A stretch of DNA of 14,860 nucleotides from an uncultured Mycoplasmatota bacterium (lineage in GTDB: Bacteria; Bacillota_I; Bacilli_A; RF39; UBA660). The number at the start of each line of letters is the position of its first letter. Positions within the stretch are counted from its first letter, which is position 1. This document shows positions 1 through 6,573 of this stretch, in pieces. A model generated the notes under the pieces. That model did not search any database. It had not been told where the DNA came from and saw nothing but the letters and a program-made list of their open reading frames with translations. The DNA lies in NCBI GenBank assembly GCA_900546245.1, contig URBY01000029.1, positions 1 to 14,860 on the forward strand, in the 5' to 3' direction. A program made the position numbers and the translations under genes.

Positions 1-29
1 TCTTTCCCTACACGACGCTCTTCCGATCT
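1..29. other. Illumina read-1 sequencing adapter remnant
   Basis: These 29 bases match the 3' part of the TruSeq read-1 adapter exactly, ending in the familiar CTCTTCCGATCT. This is library-preparation sequence, not genome. It sits at the very first base of the window and is followed directly by coding sequence, so the contig end was built from an untrimmed read. Everything immediately next to it should be treated as coming from one library molecule. Confidence 0.98.
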
Positions 30-335
30 GCCGTGGGTATAGGACTGGATCTTTGTCCGGTAGTTGTTATTATCCAGGTTAATGCTCATGGATTTCTTCG
101 CAAACACAACCGGTACATGGAACTCTCTTGCCGCAATAGCAGCGATTCCGATGCCGCTGGCTTCGATGGTCAGAATCTTGTTGATAGGACAGTCTGCAAA
201 CAGGCGCTTCCACTCCTGTGCCATCCGCTCAAACAGGTCAATGTCCATCTGATGGTTGATAAAGCTGTCTACTTTCAGCACATTTCCTTCCCGCACAATC
301 CCGTCTTTTCGAATCCGTTCTTCTAATTCCTTCAT
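30..335 (-). CDS. xpt: Xanthine phosphoribosyltransferase, 5' fragment, foreign to the rest of the contig
   Basis: The first 102 residues of a xanthine phosphoribosyltransferase, a cytoplasmic purine-salvage enzyme that makes XMP from xanthine and PRPP; the family is usually about 190 residues. The start MKELEERIRKDGIV, the stretch KVDSFINHQMD near 21-31, TIEASGIG near 56-63 and VPVVFAKK near 74-81 are all typical of Xpt. The ATG at 335 follows an AAGGAG ribosome site at 345-350. The reading frame runs straight into the adapter at base 29, so the 3' half, including the PRPP-binding loop, is missing. Base composition and codon use (many G- or C-ending codons) are unlike everything to the right, so I infer another organism, perhaps a Lachnospiraceae-like Firmicute. 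Confidence 0.92.
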
Positions 336-349
336 GGTAAGCTGCTCCT

Positions 350-1008
350 TTTTTTGTTTTCTTAACAGAATCCATTTCTTCTAATTTATCCATAATTTCT
401 AATTTATTTTTATTATTGAATAAAACAATTATAACAGTAGCAACCGCAACAAATAATAGATTTACAATAATTATAAGTGCTGTTGTATCTGATGATTTTG
501 TTGCAACCTCTTCTGAATTATCAGAACTTTCTGCTAATTTTTGCATAACATCATATTCATTTTTTGAATCATATTGTTTTTTTATTGCTTCTTTTATTTC
601 ATCATTATAACTTTCTGCATATCCTGCGAAAACCTTATCACCAATAACTATATAAGGTACTCCTTCAGCCTTTTGACCTAATAAATTACCTACTTTATCC
701 ATTAATTCTGCATTATCATTATCATACCAAACTTCATATGATACAACTTTAAAATATTTACCATAATCATCAACAATACTATTTAAATATGTTAAGAATT
801 TCTTACAGTAAGCACAACCCTTTCCTCTAAATAAATATATAATTGCTTGATCATCTGTTTCTTTATAATTAGAAAAATCATGATCAATTTCTTCTTCTTT
901 TAGTGCTTCATCTAAATTAAGAGTTTTGTATTCTTTTTCTTCTGCATTAACACTAAAAGGAATAAAACACAATACTGAAATTAATATTGCTAAAAATACT
1001 TTCTTCAT
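350..1008 (-). CDS. Secreted, membrane-anchored thioredoxin-like protein, 3' end lost at the chimeric join
   Basis: Probably an extracytoplasmic thiol-disulfide protein. Residues 1-22 form a signal peptide (MKK, then a hydrophobic core, then NA before EEKEYK). A thioredoxin-fold domain follows, with the redox motif C65-A-Y-C68 after FRGKG and the cis-proline segment GVPYIV at 117-121. Residues about 177-197 are a transmembrane helix followed by a lysine-rich cytoplasmic tail. The ATG at 1008 is preferred because GGAGGT (1016-1021) sits seven bases upstream; a GTG at 1023 overlaps that ribosome site. The native frame can be followed to about residue 220 (EMDSVKKTKK) and then runs into the foreign xpt leader, so the true C-terminus is unknown. 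It has its own extended -10 promoter. The substrate is not evident. Confidence 0.82.
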
Positions 1009-1029
1009 TTCTATTACCTCCACTATTAC

Positions 1030-1058
1030 ATTATATCATCTAAGCAATGATTTTTGAA
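1030..1058 (-). promoter_or_regulatory. Promoter of the thioredoxin-like gene
   Basis: Reading the minus strand, TGATATAAT (1038-1030) is a perfect extended -10. Seventeen bases upstream lies TTCAAA (1058-1053), a partial -35. The gene start is 22 bases downstream of the -10, which leaves room for a short leader with the GGAGGT ribosome site. Confidence 0.65.
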
Positions 1059-1084
1059 GACAAAATACTACATTTTTTTCATTT

Positions 1085-1708
1085 TTACATATAATGAATA
1101 CCGATACTTTTATATATTTTTATTGCATTTGGAAGATTAAAAAGTTTAGTAAATATTAGATTATAAAATTCATCTGCTAAAAAGATAGAACATATACTTA
1201 TTGTAACAATTAAAAATACCTTTTTATTTGATTTACTTGCTACACGAAAACAAAATGGTACAATAACGTACATTAAAAGTAAAGCAGATAATGCAAAAAA
1301 CATTACACTTCTAAGACATACAAATCCATTAATATTTCCAAAGTTTAATATTTCCGTATTATAATCCCAATATCTAAGCCCATCACCTATAATATAAATT
1401 CCAAGGCCTGAAAAATACTCTAATAATCCAGTTGAAATAACACTTATTAAAAATACCTTTAATGGACTTTTTCTATATTTATATGTAAGAATATATATCA
1501 TAACTGAACCTGTCGCATATATATTTATCCAAGGAAGAAAATTTCCTCCCCTATAATAAAATTCTTTCATACCACCATTAAAAAAATAAAAGAAATATTC
1601 ATATAAAAAACCAAATACACCACCTATTACTATAATCATACAAAAAATGCCAAGCATTGTTTTTTTATCAAATGAATGATTCTTTTCTAAATAATCTTTA
1701 TACATCAT
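1085..1708 (-). CDS. Multi-pass membrane protein, putative ABC-transporter type IV (CmpB/PF06541-like)
   Basis: A 207-residue integral membrane protein with about five hydrophobic segments (roughly residues 19-42, 57-75, 83-105, 130-152 and 163-183). The order of conserved pieces, GFLYEYFFY, then GNFLPWINIYATGS, then LLEYFSG, then LRYWDYN and a following ICL/FVCLR-like helix, fits the family named putative ABC-transporter type IV (CmpB). Its biochemical role is unknown, and the family name should not be read as proof of an ABC permease; no ATPase gene is adjacent. AGGAG at 1714-1718 precedes a double ATG (1708 and 1705), so the start may be either one. It ends about 60 bases before the next gene's promoter and no clear terminator is seen. 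Confidence 0.72.
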   Translation of the reverse strand: MMYKDYLEKNHSFDKKTMLGIFCMIIVIGGVFGFLYEYFFYFFNGGMKEFYYRGGNFLPWINIYATGSVMIYILTYKYRKSPLKVFLISVISTGLLEYFSGLGIYIIGDGLRYWDYNTEILNFGNINGFVCLRSVMFFALSALLLMYVIVPFCFRVASKSNKKVFLIVTISICSIFLADEFYNLIFTKLFNLPNAIKIYKSIGIHYM

Positions 1709-1746
1709 AACTACTCCTATTATATAAATTATTCTAACATATATTT

Positions 1747-1778
1747 ATGCAAAATAAAAGAAATTTGTTATTCTGCAT
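1747..1778 (-). other. 11-bp inverted repeat after the transglycosylase gene
   Basis: On the minus strand ATGCAGAATAA and TTATTTTGCAT can pair over 11 positions with one G-U pair and a 10-base loop. It starts five bases past the stop of the transglycosylase gene and lies upstream of the CmpB-like gene. It lacks a U-run, so it may be a weak terminator or a leader structure. Confidence 0.35.
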
Positions 1779-1782
1779 TTAC

Positions 1783-2478
1783 TTATTCTTTACTTAGGAT
1801 TTCATCTTTTTTTTCCTTTGTTATTTTTTTATATTGAACCATTTTATCTAAGACTTGTTTTTGTCTTTCTTTTGCGAGTTTTAAATTTTCTTTTGGATTA
1901 TATACTGATGGAGCATTTGGAATACCCGCTAAAAGTGTTGCTTCACTATCGGTCATATCTTTAGCATCTTTATTAAAATATCCTTTACTTGCTTCACTTA
2001 CTGTATAATAACCATTACCAAAATAAGATGTATTTAAATATAATTCAAGTATCTCGTTTTTTGTATAATTTTTTTCTAAATCAAGAGTCACAAATACCTC
2101 TGCAATTTTTCTTTTTAAATCTTTTTCTTGAGTAAAATACATATTTTTTGATAATTGTTCTGTTATTGTGCTTCCACCTTCTAAAAACTTTTTAGCTTCT
2201 ATATCATGTAAAAATGCACGAACTATTGATGTAACGCTTACTCCATGATGCTTATAAAATTTATGATCTTCAATTGAAATAACTGCATTAAGATATATTT
2301 TTGGCATATCAGTTATTTTTGTATAATTTTCTTTATTTTGAATTTTTTCTACTTTTTCACTCAATGGTGTTTTATCTATTGCATCCTTATACATTTTATA
2401 TCCACTAACTGTAAAATATATACAAAATAATACTAAAAAAAGTAATATTATAAACAAAATTTTCTTTATTATTTTCAT
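1783..2478 (-). CDS. mtgA: Monofunctional peptidoglycan glycosyltransferase (GT51)
   Basis: A 231-residue enzyme that polymerises lipid II into glycan strands on the outer face of the membrane. Residues 6-25 are an uncleaved N-terminal anchor. The GT51 motifs appear in order: EDHKFYKHHG at 70-79 with catalytic Glu70, GGSTITEQLSKN at 101-112, RKIAE at 123-128 bearing the second conserved Glu, ELYLNTSYFG at 145-154, and LLAGIPNAPSVYNP near 182-195. There is no transpeptidase domain, so this is the stand-alone form rather than a class A penicillin-binding protein. The ATG at 2478 has a weak AAGTGG site; an in-frame GTG at 2487 would add three residues. The neighbours give no cell-wall operon. 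Confidence 0.92.
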   Translation of the reverse strand: MKIIKKILFIILLFLVLFCIYFTVSGYKMYKDAIDKTPLSEKVEKIQNKENYTKITDMPKIYLNAVISIEDHKFYKHHGVSVTSIVRAFLHDIEAKKFLEGGSTITEQLSKNMYFTQEKDLKRKIAEVFVTLDLEKNYTKNEILELYLNTSYFGNGYYTVSEASKGYFNKDAKDMTDSEATLLAGIPNAPSVYNPKENLKLAKERQKQVLDKMVQYKKITKEKKDEILSKE

Positions 2479-2581
2479 TTTTACCACTTAACTTTCTAAT
2501 ACAATTTTAATATATAATTATTTTTTTGTCATTTGTTTAATATTACTTAATATTACATTTTTGGAATTTAATACACATAAT

Positions 2582-3298
2582 TTACACATTTAATTTTGAA
2601 ATAACATTTTCTAAATTTTCATGTATTACTAAAGTAGCATATTCATCTAATGGCGTATCATTTTCATTTATTATAATTAAATTTTTTCCACTAAAATTTC
2701 TAACTAAACTTGCGGCTGGTTCTACTGTTAATGAAGAGCCTAATACAATTAAAGTATCTGCATTATTTATGTAATATATAGCCTTTTCAAAATCATCATT
2801 TAACATTTCACCATATAAAACAACATATGGTTTTATTATGCCTTTGCAGTCACAATAAGGAACACCTTCACTATTAAAAATATATTCTGCACTATATTCT
2901 TTACCACATTTTGCACAGTAATTTTTATATATAGTACCATGTATTTCAAGTACATTTTTTGTGCCCGACTTCTTATCTAGTCCATCAATATTTTGAGTAA
3001 CAACTGCTTTTAGTTTTCCATTTTTTTCTAACTTTGTTAAATATTTATGAACAATATTTGGCTCCTTATCTAAAACATTCATATTTGATTTATAAAATTT
3101 ATAAAAAGTATTTGGTTCTAAAAAAAAGCATCTTGAACTTAAATAATACTCTGCACTATGTTCAAATTTTTCCTTATATAAACCATTTTTACCTCTAAAA
3201 TCTTTTATGCCACTAAGAGTTGAAACTCCAGCCCCAGTAAAAGCAACTATATTATTTGAATTATTTATTATTTCTTTTAATTTTTCTATTTTTTCCAT
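2582..3298 (-). CDS. Sir2-family NAD-dependent protein deacylase
   Basis: A 238-residue sirtuin that would remove acyl groups from lysines using NAD+. The Rossmann signature TGAGVSTLSGIKDFRG spans 21-36, TQNIDGLD is at 101-108, and the catalytic histidine is H120 in EIHGT. Zinc ligands are C128/C131 and C149/C151; the second pair is C-x-C instead of the more common C-x-x-C. LGSSLTVEPA follows at 187-195. The usual KPDVVL is KPYVVL here, which may affect activity or substrate choice. ATG at 3298 follows GGTGA at 3306-3310. It has its own extended -10 promoter. Length is that of a plain single-domain bacterial sirtuin with no fused effector, so a defence role is not suggested. Confidence 0.93.
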   Translation of the reverse strand: MEKIEKLKEIINNSNNIVAFTGAGVSTLSGIKDFRGKNGLYKEKFEHSAEYYLSSRCFFLEPNTFYKFYKSNMNVLDKEPNIVHKYLTKLEKNGKLKAVVTQNIDGLDKKSGTKNVLEIHGTIYKNYCAKCGKEYSAEYIFNSEGVPYCDCKGIIKPYVVLYGEMLNDDFEKAIYYINNADTLIVLGSSLTVEPAASLVRNFSGKNLIIINENDTPLDEYATLVIHENLENVISKLNV

Positions 3299-3316
3299 AA
3301 TCTTTTCACCATAATA

Positions 3317-3325
3317 ATTATATCA
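3317..3325 (-). promoter_or_regulatory. Extended -10 promoter of the Sir2 gene
   Basis: TGATATAAT on the minus strand lies 18 bases before the ATG and just downstream of the fic terminator, so the Sir2 gene should be a separate transcription unit. No strong -35 is visible. Confidence 0.6.
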
Positions 3326-3330
3326 CTACA

Positions 3331-3358
3331 AAAGAAAAATACTAATAAAAATTAGCAT
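3331..3358 (-). terminator. Intrinsic terminator after fic
   Basis: On the minus strand the arms ATGCTAAT and ATTAGTAT pair over eight positions (one G-U) around a TTTT loop, followed by TTTTTCTTT. It begins 16 bases after the fic stop codon. The plus-strand 25 bases 3331-3355 are identical to 4034-4058 at the other end of fic. Confidence 0.72.
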
Positions 3359-3374
3359 CTTACTTAAATGTATT

Positions 3375-3983
3375 TTATTTATCTAATTCCTCAATTGAAT
3401 ATGTAGTATAACCTTCATATTCGTAACTTACATCTATACCTTTCATATAAACAGTCCTATCATTAATTTTATCTGTCAATGCAGATTTCAATAACAATTT
3501 TATTTCAGTATCCTTTATCGGACTTCTTTCCATCGCAAGTAAATAATCTTCTTTATCAATCTTACTCCAATCAACAACTTTATTTATTTCTTTCTTTAAT
3601 ATCATATCAAGCCAAATTCGTGTGCTTCTACCATTTCCTTCTCTAAAAGGATGGGCTATATTCATTTCAATATACTTTTTTATTATATCATCAAATGTTT
3701 TTTGAGGCATTTCATCTATTTTAGATAAAACATCTTCTAAATATAATGCTGATGCAAATCTAAAATTACCTTTTGATATATTTTCTTTTCTTATTTTACC
3801 AGCAAATTCATAAATATCACTAAATAAATAATTATGTATTTTAGATAATCCATTAAAAGTTCCTACTTCGAATTCATTAATTTTATTTGTATCAAATAAT
3901 TCTAGTGCTTTTAATTTTGTAATACGTTCTTCTTCTTTTGATAACTCAATTTCATTAGTAATACCAAGTTTATTTTCTAACAT
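3375..3983 (-). CDS. fic: Fic protein, class III self-inhibited AMP-transferase
   Basis: A 202-residue Fic enzyme that would transfer AMP (or another nucleotide part) to a hydroxyl of a target protein. The catalytic motif HPFREGNGR begins at H111 and is complete. The C-terminal segment SYEYEG at 186-191 places Glu190 as the inhibitory (S/T)xxxE(G/N) element of class III Fic proteins, which block their own ATP site and are relieved by oligomer state or metals. From memory the sequence resembles the Enterococcus faecalis Fic closely, including H111 and E190 numbering, though I cannot align it here. ATG at 3983 follows GAGGTGA. It has its own promoter and terminator, and no separate antitoxin gene is seen, as expected for class III. 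Confidence 0.95.
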   Translation of the reverse strand: MLENKLGITNEIELSKEEERITKLKALELFDTNKINEFEVGTFNGLSKIHNYLFSDIYEFAGKIRKENISKGNFRFASALYLEDVLSKIDEMPQKTFDDIIKKYIEMNIAHPFREGNGRSTRIWLDMILKKEINKVVDWSKIDKEDYLLAMERSPIKDTEIKLLLKSALTDKINDRTVYMKGIDVSYEYEGYTTYSIEELDK

Positions 3984-4007
3984 TCTGTCACCTCATTAAC
4001 TATTAAT

Positions 4008-4016
4008 ATTATATCA
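4008..4016 (-). promoter_or_regulatory. Extended -10 promoter of fic
   Basis: TGATATAAT on the minus strand, 24 bases before the fic ATG. It lies directly below the terminator of the dehydrogenase gene, so fic is transcribed by itself. Confidence 0.6.
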
Positions 4017-4033
4017 TATTTCTAATTTTTTCT

Positions 4034-4060
4034 AAAGAAAAATACTAATAAAAATTAGTA
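4034..4060 (-). terminator. Intrinsic terminator after the SDR gene
   Basis: Minus-strand arms TACTAAT and ATTAGTA pair perfectly over seven bases around TTTT, followed by TTTTTCTTT. The hairpin starts two bases after the stop codon of the dehydrogenase gene. It shares 25 identical bases with the terminator after fic. Confidence 0.72.
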
Positions 4061-4062
4061 CT

Positions 4063-4791
4063 TTATTTTGCAGTAAATCCACCATCTATAGGAATAATTG
4101 CACCTGTTATAAATGATGCATCATCACTTAATAAATAACATATTAAATTTGCTATTTCTGTATCTTTTCCAAGTCTTCCAATAGGAAGCTCATTTCCCAT
4201 TGCTTCTTTTATATTATCTGGAACCATACTTAATATTGAAGTGTCTACATATCCTGGTGCGATAGCATTAACTCTAATATTATCTCTGGCATAAGTTAAA
4301 GCTAAAGATCTAGTCATTTGATTGATTGCACCCTTACTAGCTGAATATGCAAAACTAGTTGTTGATCCTACAAGACCATACATTGATGATGTATTAACAA
4401 CTGCACCTTTACCATTTTTAAGCATTTCATTAATTACATATTTATTTAATAAAAATATACCTGTTTGATTTACTGAAATAACTTTATTCCATTCATCCAT
4501 ACTTACTTCATGTGGTTTACTAGCACTTCCACCAATGCCTGCATTAGCAACTAAGTAATCTATATGATTAAACTTTTTAATTATTTCTTCTATACAATTT
4601 TTAACATTTTCTTCATTTGAAACATCACATTTTAAATAAAGGGCATTACCTCCAAGACTATTAATAATTTCTTCATCCATTTTTAAATCAAGAATTATTA
4701 CATTTGCACCTTCACTTAATAATTTTTTTGTAGTTGCAAGTCCTATTCCACTTGCACCACCTGTTACAACAGCAACTTTTTCTTTAAACAT
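4063..4791 (-). CDS. Short-chain dehydrogenase/reductase (FabG-like classical SDR)
   Basis: A 242-residue cytoplasmic NAD(P)(H)-dependent oxidoreductase. TGGASGIG at 10-17 is the cofactor loop, CDVSNEE at 55-61 the adenine-contact region, NAG at 83-85, N109 in SVNQTG, S136 in NTSSMYG, and the catalytic pair Y149-x3-K153 in YSASK. PGYVDT at 179-184 and the end IDGGFTAK are classical. D35 at the end of the second strand (VIILDL) suggests NAD rather than NADP, by family experience. The ATG at 4791 is chosen because GGGTGA lies just upstream; the GTG at 4800 falls inside that ribosome site. Substrate cannot be told; no fatty-acid genes are nearby, so it need not be FabG itself. Confidence 0.93.
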   Translation of the reverse strand: MFKEKVAVVTGGASGIGLATTKKLLSEGANVIILDLKMDEEIINSLGGNALYLKCDVSNEENVKNCIEEIIKKFNHIDYLVANAGIGGSASKPHEVSMDEWNKVISVNQTGIFLLNKYVINEMLKNGKGAVVNTSSMYGLVGSTTSFAYSASKGAINQMTRSLALTYARDNIRVNAIAPGYVDTSILSMVPDNIKEAMGNELPIGRLGKDTEIANLICYLLSDDASFITGAIIPIDGGFTAK

Positions 4792-4830
4792 ATTATTCAC
4801 CCATTTCTATTATTATATATTTCTATAGTG

Positions 4831-4839
4831 ATTATAACA
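4831..4839 (-). promoter_or_regulatory. Extended -10 promoter of the SDR gene
   Basis: TGTTATAAT on the minus strand, 40 bases before the ATG at 4791 and 16 bases past the stop codon of the upstream gene. Confidence 0.6.
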
Positions 4840-4854
4840 CATCAAATACATTTT

Positions 4855-5277
4855 TTATTTATTATTTGAATTTAAACATAAAAATTTTTCTTTTTTATTA
4901 TTATTCTCTACTTCTTGTTTTTTTACAGGTTCAATACATTCTAAAGCATTTTCCATTAATGACGCCTCTATTACCTCCGATGACAAACAACCTATATATT
5001 TTCTTTTTGCCATTAATAAATTAAATTCTGGTTTTAAAACATAATAAACATCGCCTTCTTTATTACTACTTACAAAATAAATTGGTTCATCATTACTATT
5101 CCAAATTCCAGCATAAATATCATTTATATTGCTATGCATTTCTTCTAAATTTTTTTCTATAGTATTATGAAATCTTTTTAAATCATCCAATAATACCATT
5201 TTCTGTGTACCATTACTATCTATATAAGCATATAATAATCCTAAATTATATATATCTTCATAATAAACTCTTGACAA
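4855..5277 (-). CDS. Unrecognised 140-residue protein
   Basis: I do not recognise this protein. It is soluble by appearance, with no signal peptide or membrane helix. The N-terminal part (SRVYYEDIYNLGLLYAYIDSNG) is aromatic-rich, a charged helix-like stretch follows at 33-55, then a section that looks like beta strands (IYAGIWNSNDEPIYFVSS, then DVYYVL), and the C-terminus is a polar lysine- and asparagine-rich tail. Four cysteines do not form a clear metal motif. The likely start is TTG at 5277, eight bases after GGAG; the GTG at 5286 overlaps the ribosome site. It has its own extended -10 promoter. The long frame with a proper ribosome site and promoter makes it a real gene, but no function is inferred. 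Confidence 0.7.
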   Translation of the reverse strand: MSRVYYEDIYNLGLLYAYIDSNGTQKMVLLDDLKRFHNTIEKNLEEMHSNINDIYAGIWNSNDEPIYFVSSNKEGDVYYVLKPEFNLLMAKRKYIGCLSSEVIEASLMENALECIEPVKKQEVENNNKKEKFLCLNSNNK

Positions 5278-5302
5278 AACAACCACTCCTTTATATAAGA
5301 AA

Positions 5303-5311
5303 ATTATAACA
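5303..5311 (-). promoter_or_regulatory. Extended -10 promoter of the unrecognised gene
   Basis: TGTTATAAT on the minus strand, 25 bases before the TTG start, and immediately downstream of the T-run of the preceding regulator's terminator. Confidence 0.6.
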
Positions 5312-5343
5312 TAAAAAGTAGAATTAAATATACTTAATCTACT
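5312..5343 (-). terminator. Intrinsic terminator overlapping the end of the XRE regulator gene
   Basis: On the minus strand AGTAGATTAA pairs with TTAATTCTACT (one bulged base) around a short loop, followed by a run of T. The upstream arm contains the stop codon of the regulator gene, so the last codons are part of the hairpin. Confidence 0.65.
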
Positions 5344-6077
5344 TTATAAAACTCTTTATATAATTCATTTACTTTATTAATAATATCTTTCAATTCATTT
5401 TCATCAATATTTAATTCATTACTTAATTTAGATATATCTTTCCTGTCATTCTTATTTAGACTTGATGATGATCCAATCACAACATTCTTTGTATTAATTA
5501 ATGTAAAATTATAATCGTCGTAATTCATAAATCTACCTTGAAGATAATTAGCATCTTCATAATTTATATCTACATCAATAACCTTATTATGAAAATCCAT
5601 TGAAAAATCAAATAACGATGGCATTTTTTGATTTGGTACTGAAATTATAATATTATCTTTATATTTAAAAGAATAATAATTATCTATGTTTTTGTAAAAC
5701 TTATTATTTTTTATAGATGTATTAAATTTTGTTTCAAGTTCATTTTTTACACTATTATATCTTGCTGCATATATTCCAAATGTAATTATTATAAATAATA
5801 ATATAACTCCTATTGCTATTAACATTTTCTTATATTTTTTACTATTTCTTACTTTTTTATCAATATTATTTATCATTTTAGTATCACCTTTTAATAAGAT
5901 ATCTAAAGAAACAGAAAATTTATCACTAATTTTTACAATAGTATTTATATCTGGATAACTTTTGTAATTTTCCCAATTAGATACTGTCTGTCTTGTTACA
6001 TCAAGTGCTTCTGCAAATTCTTCTTGAGACATCTTATTATCCTTTCTTAATTTTAATAATTTATCACCCAGATTCAT
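5334..6077 (-). CDS. XRE-family helix-turn-helix regulator with a membrane anchor
   Basis: A 247-residue two-part protein. Residues 1-60 are a Cro/C1-type helix-turn-helix: LGDKLLKLRKDNKMSQEEFAEALDVTRQTVSNWE with the recognition helix around VTRQTVSNWENYKS. A basic linker (KKVRNSKKYKK) leads to one transmembrane helix at about 87-106, then an extracytoplasmic domain of about 140 residues without a family I recognise. This layout fits a regulator that senses something at the membrane or outside it. The ATG at 6077 follows AGGAGGAG at 6083-6090, a strong site; the upstream in-frame ATG lacks one. An imperfect palindrome GATA-x-TA...TA-x-TATC near 6115-6135 could be its own operator, which is a guess. 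Confidence 0.85.
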   Translation of the reverse strand: MNLGDKLLKLRKDNKMSQEEFAEALDVTRQTVSNWENYKSYPDINTIVKISDKFSVSLDILLKGDTKMINNIDKKVRNSKKYKKMLIAIGVILLFIIITFGIYAARYNSVKNELETKFNTSIKNNKFYKNIDNYYSFKYKDNIIISVPNQKMPSLFDFSMDFHNKVIDVDINYEDANYLQGRFMNYDDYNFTLINTKNVVIGSSSSLNKNDRKDISKLSNELNIDENELKDIINKVNELYKEFYKVD

Positions 6078-6132
6078 AAACTCTCCTCCTTTCTTTAAAT
6101 TCATCTTATTACTTATGATACTATTTTTACTA

Positions 6133-6498
6133 TCAAATTGTTTTTACATTTTTTATTTTTTCGTGTTCTAATAATATTTCTTTATTTTTCCACCATAACC
6201 TGATAATTTTCCATTTTTACCAACTGCTCTATGACATGGAATAATTATACATATAGGATTTGATCCAACTACTCCAGCTACTGCCTGAGCAGACATTTTC
6301 TGTATTCCTCTTTTAGTAGCAATTTTTTCTGAAATCGTTATAAGTAATTGTTTCACCAAATGGTATTAATTTCATTATATCAATTACTTCTTTTCTAAAA
6401 ATTACTATATTATTTATCTTATATTTGGGTGTAAAGTTTGGAACTTTTCCACTAAAATAAATATCTAACCATTTTTTATAAATACTTTTATAATTCAT
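6133..6498 (-). pseudogene. ogt: ogt relic, C-terminal catalytic half of an O6-alkylguanine-DNA alkyltransferase with two frameshifts
   Basis: The family moves a methyl group from O6-methylguanine in DNA to its own cysteine. Joined across frames, the piece gives WLDIYFSGKVPNF, FRKEVIDIMKLIPFGETITYND, then ISEKIATKRG, KMSAQAV, and the active site IIIPCHRAVGKNGKLSGYGG, then KNKEILLEHE; the cysteine codon is at 6236-6234. The frame changes near 6336 (one base gained or two lost) and again in an A-run near 6187-6191 (one base lost), after which the original frame resumes to a TGA at 6135-6133. The beginning MNYKSIYKK is fused directly to the middle of the family, so the N-terminal domain is absent here; it is found 2 kb away at 8441-8574. 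As sequenced it cannot make a full protein. Confidence 0.85.
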
Positions 6499-6518
6499 TA
6501 GTATCTCATTTTTATAAA
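6470..6518. repeat. ~49-bp direct repeat, copy 1 (start of the ogt C-terminal piece)
   Basis: The 49 bases match 8545-8594 except for one T/C difference (6504 versus 8580) and one extra T in a T-run in the other copy. Read on the minus strand it covers TTTATAA (the end of the DUF3592-like gene in copy 2), the ogt ribosome-site region and the codons for MNYKSIYKK. Here the ribosome site has weakened to GAGAT, compared with GAGGT in copy 2, so copy 2 looks like the original place. Confidence 0.9.
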
Positions 6519-6523
6519 ATATA

Positions 6524-6566
6524 CAAAAAATAGAAAATATTATCTTATATTCTCATATTTTCTATT
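6524..6566 (-). terminator. Intrinsic terminator after pepF
   Basis: On the minus strand AATAGAAAATAT and ATATTTTCTATT form a perfect 12-bp stem with a 14-base loop, followed by TTTT. It begins eight bases past the pepF stop codon. Confidence 0.7.
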
Positions 6567-6573
6567 ATTTTAC

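Noticed and set aside
33..326. Plus-strand open frames over the first 330 bases
   Set aside because: They are shadows of the xpt fragment, which has family-specific motifs and a ribosome site on the minus strand.
238..1023. An uninterrupted frame joining the thioredoxin-like protein to residues encoded antisense-frame within xpt
   Set aside because: The last ~40 residues are the xpt leader and gene read in another frame after the chimeric join. It is not a real fusion protein.
2582..3983. Sir2 plus Fic as a two-gene defence or toxin system
   Set aside because: Each gene has its own promoter, a terminator separates them, the Sir2 protein is a plain single-domain deacylase, and the Fic has its own inhibitory helix.
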